DNA of 10,849 nucleotides from Desulfobacteraceae bacterium (GTDB taxonomy: Bacteria; Desulfobacterota; Desulfobacteria; Desulfobacterales; Desulfobacteraceae): assembly GCA_030638935.1 (NCBI GenBank), contig DAOWDR010000209.1, forward strand, positions 1-10,849, given 5' to 3'. Under the pieces are notes generated by a model. It worked only from the letters and a program-made list of their open reading frames with translations, had not been told where the DNA came from and made no database searches. Made by a program: the position numbers and the translations under genes. Shown one piece after another: positions 6,803-10,849 of the stretch. Within the stretch, counting starts at the first letter, position 1. The number at the start of each line of letters is the position of its first letter.

Positions 6803-7153
6803 TCAAATAGTTGTCATTTCGTCACTGAATAGGTAAAAATATTTGATCAATGATTCATACTCTGGTCTTTTGCACACTGAAACAGAAATTCCAGCAGCCT
6901 CTTGCGGGGGATAGTCATAGACCCCACATGAAATTGCAGGAAATGCAATGGATTCACTCCTATGAGTAATCGCCAAATCCAGACTGTTCTGATATGCGGA
7001 AGTGAGAAGTTTTTTAGGGTTTTTGTCAATACCATATCTGGGCTCCACCGTATGAATGATATATTTTGCCTTTAGATCCCTGACTTCAGTTATTCTTACT
7101 TCTCCGATTGGACACCGAATCCCATTTTCCTCTTTAATTTTTATAGTATCCAT
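6803..7153 (-). CDS. Macro-domain protein lacking the N-terminal ADP-ribose-binding part
   Basis: Macro domains bind ADP-ribose and many remove it from proteins, nucleic acids or acetyl-ADP-ribose. Recognisable family sequence runs from residue 12 to the end: RCPIGEVRIT (13-22, usually C.TGEA.IT), KAKYIIHTVEPRYG (28-41), KLLTSAYQNSLDLA (48-61), SIAFPAISCGVYDYPPQEAA (68-87). The product is 116 residues against about 170 for the family. The missing part is the front, with the NAAN and GGGVDGAIH-type loop that grips ADP-ribose. It is not elsewhere: only 47 bases separate this gene from the stop of the preceding gene, so this looks like an in-frame deletion. Two usual glycines are also changed (E37 in HTVGP, D80 in GVYGYP). 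The ATG at 7153 has GAGGG 5 bases upstream. It may be a decaying gene or a protein with a new role; ADP-ribose hydrolysis is unlikely. Confidence 0.85.
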   Translation of the reverse strand: MDTIKIKEENGIRCPIGEVRITEVRDLKAKYIIHTVEPRYGIDKNPKKLLTSAYQNSLDLAITHRSESIAFPAISCGVYDYPPQEAAGISVSVCKRPEYESLIKYFYLFSDEMTTI

Positions 7154-7200
7154 ATTTTCCCTCTTAGTATTGACCAAAAAAAATTTATGAAATATCTGGA

Positions 7201-7923
7201 TTAAAGAATATATGCATAAATCAGGGGTAATCCGGCCTGTTTGATTTTCATGGCAGTATGATGATAATTGTATTTTACAAATCTTGGTTCAACCGTACTT
7301 TTTTGAATATCCCAGATGACATAGGTGGCTTCATGGACTCCGTGTCTTGGCTGGCCCACACTGCCGGCATTGATGATGTATTGTTTGTCATCTAACAGAG
7401 AAATCCTTTGAGTGAATTCTTTCTTTTTAAGGCTCTTATTATCAAGTTCATAGATTTTCAGCAGATGCGTATGCCCTACAAAGACAATGCGTGCATGAAT
7501 CTTTTTGGCGCGTTTGATCAGCTGGGCATCCGATAGTTTAAAGATATAGCCATCAATTAAATTTAAAGAAATGCCGTGGATAAATAGGGCCCCATACAGC
7601 GCCAGGCTTGAATCCAATGAAGAAATATATTGTATCGAGCTATCTGATAATTTTTTGCGGTTGATATCAAGGGCCGTGATGGCATTTAAATTAAATGACC
7701 TTTTATAGCTGTCGTTGAGGATGGCGAATTCATGATTGCCGCATATTGATGTAACAAAATGAGATTTCAGCTTCAAAAGAACGTCTTCAGGATCAGGGCC
7801 GTATCCGATATTATCACCCAGGGAAACAATTTTTTGTATTGATTGTCCGGATATATCATTCAATACAGATGTTAATGCCTCAAGGTTGCTGTGAATGTCG
7901 GAAATAATTGCCAGTTTGTCCAT
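7201..7923 (-). CDS. Calcineurin-like metallophosphoesterase
   Basis: This is a two-metal phosphoesterase of the YfcE/Metallophos_2 type, 240 residues from the chosen start. All metal-binding motifs are present: DIH (D9, H11), GDNIGYGPDP (36-45, D37), GNHE (62-65, N63, H64), HG (117-118) and GHTH (150-153), followed by the family's NAGSVGQPRHG (185-195). It should be active on a phosphodiester or phosphomonoester; the substrate cannot be told from sequence. I prefer the ATG at 7923: MDKLAIISDIHSN is the usual beginning of this family, GGGG lies 7 bases upstream, and the extended -10 at 7964 would leave a leader of about 34 bases, whereas the in-frame ATG at 7947 would sit about 10 bases from the transcript start with no ribosome site. 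It is the first gene of a probable operon with the macro-domain and SH3-like genes (gaps of 47 and 45 bases). Confidence 0.93.
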   Translation of the reverse strand: MDKLAIISDIHSNLEALTSVLNDISGQSIQKIVSLGDNIGYGPDPEDVLLKLKSHFVTSICGNHEFAILNDSYKRSFNLNAITALDINRKKLSDSSIQYISSLDSSLALYGALFIHGISLNLIDGYIFKLSDAQLIKRAKKIHARIVFVGHTHLLKIYELDNKSLKKKEFTQRISLLDDKQYIINAGSVGQPRHGVHEATYVIWDIQKSTVEPRFVKYNYHHTAMKIKQAGLPLIYAYIL

Positions 7924-7963
7924 AATCGGCCCCAATATATTGGTCATACGGTTTTTATTTAAT

Positions 7964-7972
7964 ATTATAACA
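7964..7972 (-). promoter_or_regulatory. Extended -10 promoter of the phosphoesterase operon
   Basis: On the minus strand TGTTATAAT is a perfect -10 (TATAAT, 7969-7964) with an extended TGn element. No convincing -35 lies 17 bases upstream (only a T/A-rich stretch), which fits extended -10 promoters. The predicted transcription start, near 7957, favours translation from 7923 over 7947. Confidence 0.6.
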
Positions 7973-8009
7973 GATTAAAAAGCATTTTAAAAATTGGGGT
8001 TAAGTGGCC

Positions 8010-8376
8010 ATGGATTGCCCTGCCTGGTTGAAAAAGTTTTTTCCCTTCTTACCGCAGATTCTAAGAAGAGAATACCGCTGGTTTTTCAAAGGAGACCATC
8101 TTTCTTATTTTATCGAATGGAGGACCTTCCCCCGCCGTTGCCGGGTCGATGCCAAAGACGTCTATTTTTTTAAAAAAGATTCTTTCGATTGGGAATGGCA
8201 GTATCGTTCGCCATGGCAACAGTCTATATGTTATTTCACTGGATGCATATTTTATTCAAATTAAAATTTACAGCGATAATCCTGTTTTTGGCCCCATTCA
8301 ATATAGCAGCTGCCCGGAAATAAAAATTGATAAATTTTTTCAGCTATGCCAGGATATTTTATCAAGGGCATTTTAA
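8010..8376 (+). pseudogene. Unknown gene, apparently split by a +1 frameshift
   Basis: Two overlapping frames together read like one protein. The first, from GTG 8004 or ATG 8010, gives MDCPAWLKKFFPFLPQILRR.. up to KDVYFFKK near 8177. The second, open from 8065 and running to TAA at 8376, continues sensibly after that point (ILSIGNGSIVRHGNSLYVIS, then LDAYFIQIKIYSDN). The junction is a run of seven T and six A (8165-8177). Removing one base there yields a single 121-residue frame with a hydrophobic/basic start and a strand-rich second half. Without the shift, the first frame ends at 8264. This may be a decayed gene, a sequencing or assembly error, or expression by slippage on the homopolymer. 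A GGGG (7997-8000) is a weak ribosome site. I recognise no family for the joined product, and the coding case itself is moderate. Confidence 0.45.
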
Positions 8377-8439
8377 ACTAAATACGGCCCGGTGCATTTT
8401 TTGAATTGTTGTTAAAGCGTATCTGTACATTCTGTTGAT

Positions 8440-8444
8440 GGGAG
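8440..8444 (+). promoter_or_regulatory. Ribosome binding site deciding the Lon-related start
   Basis: GGGAG lies 6 bases before the ATG at 8451. The in-frame ATG at 8445 directly abuts it and cannot use it, so 8451 is the likely start. Confidence 0.65.
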
Positions 8445-8450
8445 ATGATC

Positions 8451-10748
8451 ATGGCAAAAATGGCAAAAAAATATCAAGTGCCGGTAAAAGATTTGATAAG
8501 AAAATCTGATACCTCCATTTTTTCGTTTAAAACAACTAGGGAGCTGGAACCCCTGGACAATATCATCGGTCAAAAAAGGGCGGTGGAGGCCATTGATTTT
8601 GGCTTGAATATGAAAAGTTCGGGGTACAATATATTTGTCACCGGGCATGAGGGGACAGGAAAATCGACCATTGTCAAGGATATCCTCAATCGTCATGCCA
8701 TGCAATTTGCCACCCCGCCGGACCTGTGCCTGGTTCATAATTTTGATGATGAATACTGCCCGGTTGCCTTGGAAATGAAATCAGGAACAGCTACTATCTT
8801 TGCCCGGAGAATGGCAAGGTTCATCGAAAATCTGAAGATCAAAATTCCCCTGTCCTTTGAATCGGATGGGTTCCAAAAGGAAAAAAAAGAGACCAAGACA
8901 AAATATACAGACAGGCAAAAATCTATTTTTGCAGAAGTTGAGCATTTCGCCCATACCCTTAATGTGGGAATCATGCAGGCCAAAAAAGAATACCAGGCTG
9001 TACCGGTTAATGATGGACAACCCATTCCCAACGAGGAATATCAGGCCTATGATGAAAAGAAAAAAAAAGAAATTCAGGAAAATCTGGACCAGGTCCAGGA
9101 AAGATTGAACCTGGCACTCCGGGACATTGGAAAACTGGGCCATGAAATGAAAAAAGAGTATAAAAAACTGGTAGAAAAACAGGCGGGTATGGTCGTGTCC
9201 AGGCAGATCGAAACCATGGAGGATACATTTGTCCACAATTCTGAAATTGAGATATATTTAAAAACCATACAAACGGATATAGTTGAAAATGTGGCATTGT
9301 TTCTTGAGGCCAGAAACTCCGATGCCGAAAAAGATCTCCTTTTAATGGCAGAGACCCTTGTGACACGTTACCAGGTCAATGTTCTCTGCGATCGGAAAAA
9401 TGAGAAAGGGGCCCCGGTCATATTTGAAACAAGCCCAGGGTTTCAGAACCTTTTTGGAAAAATTGAAAATAATCAGCTATCAGTGCCCACTGATTTTTCC
9501 AAGGTCAGGGCAGGATCTGTTTTAAAGGCTCACATGGGATACCTTGTCCTTGAGATAGAACCTTTGCTGATTAATCCATATATCTGGGAGACATTAAAAA
9601 ATACTCTGCAAAACAGGGCTCTGAATATAGAAAACCTGCCCGGGCAGTCAGGAATGGTCACCACCCTTTTGAAACCCCTTCCCATCCCCGTGGATGTTAA
9701 GGTTATCCTCCTGGGTAGTTATGAAACCTTTAGGAGATTGCAGCAGGCAGACGTTAAATTTAATAAAATATTTAAGGTCAGAGCTGATTTCGATTACGAG
9801 GCTGATTTAACAAAGGAGAATGAAATAAAATATGCCAGGTTCATTGCAAGAGCCTGTGGTGCTGAAAATCTGCTGCACTTTACCCCCTGCGGGGTATCGG
9901 CCATCCTGGAATATGGAAGCCGCATGGTTGAGGATAAGAGAAAACTCTCCCTGAGGTTTGGAAAAGTAACGGGAATTCTCAGGGAAGCCGATTATTGGGC
10001 AAAAAAAGACAATTCAGATGTGGTCACCCGAAAATTTGTTTTAAAGGCAATCAACGCACATAGGTTCCGCCACAATCTTTACGAGGAAAAGGTGCAGCAG
10101 GGGTTTGACGACCAGTCCATTCTTCTGGAGGTCTCAGGTTCCATGACCGGCCAGGTTAATGCACTGGCTGTTTACAGCATGGGGGAGATCGCCTTTGGCC
10201 GACCCACAAGAATCACTGCAGAATCCTATATGGGGACCCCGGGTATTATCAATGTGGAGCATGAGGCCGATTTGTCGGGCCAGACCCATGACAAAGGAGT
10301 GATGATCGTTTCCGGGTATATGGGACGAATGTTTGCCCAGAATTATCCCCTAAGTGTCAGCATCAGTATCACCTTTGAACAGAGTTATAACGGCATAGAC
10401 GGGGACAGTGCCTCTTCAACCGAGCTCTATGCTGTGCTGTCAAGCCTGTCAGGCATCCCGATTCAACAGGGGGTTGCAGTGACAGGATCGGTGAACCAAA
10501 AAGGAGAGATCCAGGCCATTGGGGGAGTTAACGAGAAGATAGAAGGGTTTTATGATGTTTGTGTCAAAAAGGGAGTTACCCGGGACCAGGGGGTGATGAT
10601 CCCTGCCTCCAATGTAAAAAATCTCATGCTCAGGGGGGATGTGCTCCAGGCCGTTGAAACAGGGGATTTCCATATTTACGCTGTGGCCTCCATAGAACAG
10701 GGCATAGAGGTGCTCACGGGCCTTTCAGCAGGAAAAGTGGATTCTTAA
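8451..10748 (+). CDS. Lon-related ATP-dependent protease (AAA_32 + Lon_C type)
   Basis: This cytoplasmic protein of 765 residues should couple ATP hydrolysis to unfolding and degradation of proteins. Order: an N-terminal segment with IIGQKRAVEAIDFGLNMKSSGYNIFV (38-63), the Walker A motif GHEGTGKST (65-73), a large charged coiled-coil insertion (about 140-300, including YDEKKKKEIQENLDQVQERL), Walker B-like GYLVLEIEPLL (363-373), a sensor-like strand (VILLGSYETFRRL, 418-430), an arginine-containing FKVRADFDYEADL (441-453), then the Lon protease domain. The catalytic dyad is visible: serine 653 in DGDSASS and lysine 696 in GGVNEKIEG, 43 residues apart as in classical Lon. It lacks the Lon N-terminal substrate domain; this matches the putative Lon-related protease family (AAA_32 with Lon_C) rather than housekeeping Lon. 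Length is close to the family's usual 780-810. The start at 8451 is set by GGGAG 6 bases upstream. It appears to be transcribed alone; no clear promoter is assigned. Substrates are unknown. Confidence 0.95.
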   Translation: MAKMAKKYQVPVKDLIRKSDTSIFSFKTTRELEPLDNIIGQKRAVEAIDFGLNMKSSGYNIFVTGHEGTGKSTIVKDILNRHAMQFATPPDLCLVHNFDDEYCPVALEMKSGTATIFARRMARFIENLKIKIPLSFESDGFQKEKKETKTKYTDRQKSIFAEVEHFAHTLNVGIMQAKKEYQAVPVNDGQPIPNEEYQAYDEKKKKEIQENLDQVQERLNLALRDIGKLGHEMKKEYKKLVEKQAGMVVSRQIETMEDTFVHNSEIEIYLKTIQTDIVENVALFLEARNSDAEKDLLLMAETLVTRYQVNVLCDRKNEKGAPVIFETSPGFQNLFGKIENNQLSVPTDFSKVRAGSVLKAHMGYLVLEIEPLLINPYIWETLKNTLQNRALNIENLPGQSGMVTTLLKPLPIPVDVKVILLGSYETFRRLQQADVKFNKIFKVRADFDYEADLTKENEIKYARFIARACGAENLLHFTPCGVSAILEYGSRMVEDKRKLSLRFGKVTGILREADYWAKKDNSDVVTRKFVLKAINAHRFRHNLYEEKVQQGFDDQSILLEVSGSMTGQVNALAVYSMGEIAFGRPTRITAESYMGTPGIINVEHEADLSGQTHDKGVMIVSGYMGRMFAQNYPLSVSISITFEQSYNGIDGDSASSTELYAVLSSLSGIPIQQGVAVTGSVNQKGEIQAIGGVNEKIEGFYDVCVKKGVTRDQGVMIPASNVKNLMLRGDVLQAVETGDFHIYAVASIEQGIEVLTGLSAGKVDS

Positions 10749-10849
10749 TTTAACTACCCTGAAAATCCCGTGTTCGGCCTTGTCCAGAAAAAACTGGGTA
10801 AATACCATGAACGGTGCCGGAATTTTAGAAAATAAATTTCCAGTGTCAC

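Noticed and set aside
8401..8431. Promoter for the Lon-related gene (TTGAAT with a downstream TACATT-like box)
   Set aside because: The best pairing needs a 19-base spacer and weak boxes; not better than chance in this AT-rich stretch.
8781..9236. Long minus-strand frames inside the Lon-related gene
   Set aside because: They lie wholly opposite a strongly supported conserved gene, and their Phe/Leu-rich content is what the reverse of a Lys/Glu-rich coiled coil produces.
10749..10849. Possible start of another gene at ATG 10807 (MNGAGILENKFPVS..) or a minus-strand frame entering from the right edge
   Set aside because: Only 14 codons are visible from the ATG, there is no good ribosome site, and another frame on the minus strand is equally open; the window ends before either can be judged.

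Overview
The window looks like chromosomal DNA of a bacterium, most plausibly an anaerobic Desulfobacterota member (Desulfobacteraceae-like). That placement is an inference from the flavour of the proteins (an NADP-type GdhA, a long Lon-related protease with an AAA_32-type front half, a dCache-HAMP-GGDEF protein), from Shine-Dalgarno driven starts and from moderate to low GC by eye. There are no rRNA or tRNA genes, no CRISPR array, no recognisable insertion sequence, and no obvious phage genes.

Layout. (1) 1-966, plus strand: the C-terminal three quarters of glutamate dehydrogenase (gdhA). Its end meets a convergent operon at a hairpin (1007-1038) that can terminate from both sides. (2) 3435-1044, minus strand: a compact three-gene operon with a good TTGACA promoter. 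It encodes a one-domain cupin, a 538-residue protein whose C-terminal half reads like the HIT/GalT nucleotidyltransferase fold (stop and start overlap), and a 135-residue protein I do not recognise. (3) 3436-3977: mostly non-coding, with one doubtful 72-residue ORF. (4) 5696-3978, minus strand: a membrane diguanylate cyclase with a periplasmic Cache sensor, HAMP, and a GGDEF domain with intact active and inhibitory sites. (5) 5697-6317: an AT-rich spacer carrying outward promoter candidates, then a small 88-residue gene on the plus strand. (6) 7923-6518, minus strand: a three-gene cluster of a calcineurin-like phosphoesterase, a macro-domain protein lacking its N-terminal ADP-ribose-binding half, and a 79-residue SH3-like small protein, behind an extended -10 promoter. 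(7) 8010-8376, plus strand: an unknown gene that appears split by a one-base frameshift in a T7A6 run. (8) 8451-10748, plus strand: a complete Lon-related ATP-dependent protease.

Most of this is housekeeping and signalling. The parts that deserve a second look are the cupin/GalT-like operon, whose predicted nucleophilic histidine is kept while the usual first histidine of HPHGQ is methionine, and the shortened macro-domain gene inside a phosphoesterase operon. The frameshifted ORF is a third, weaker candidate. I do not see a clear multi-gene defence or mobile system.
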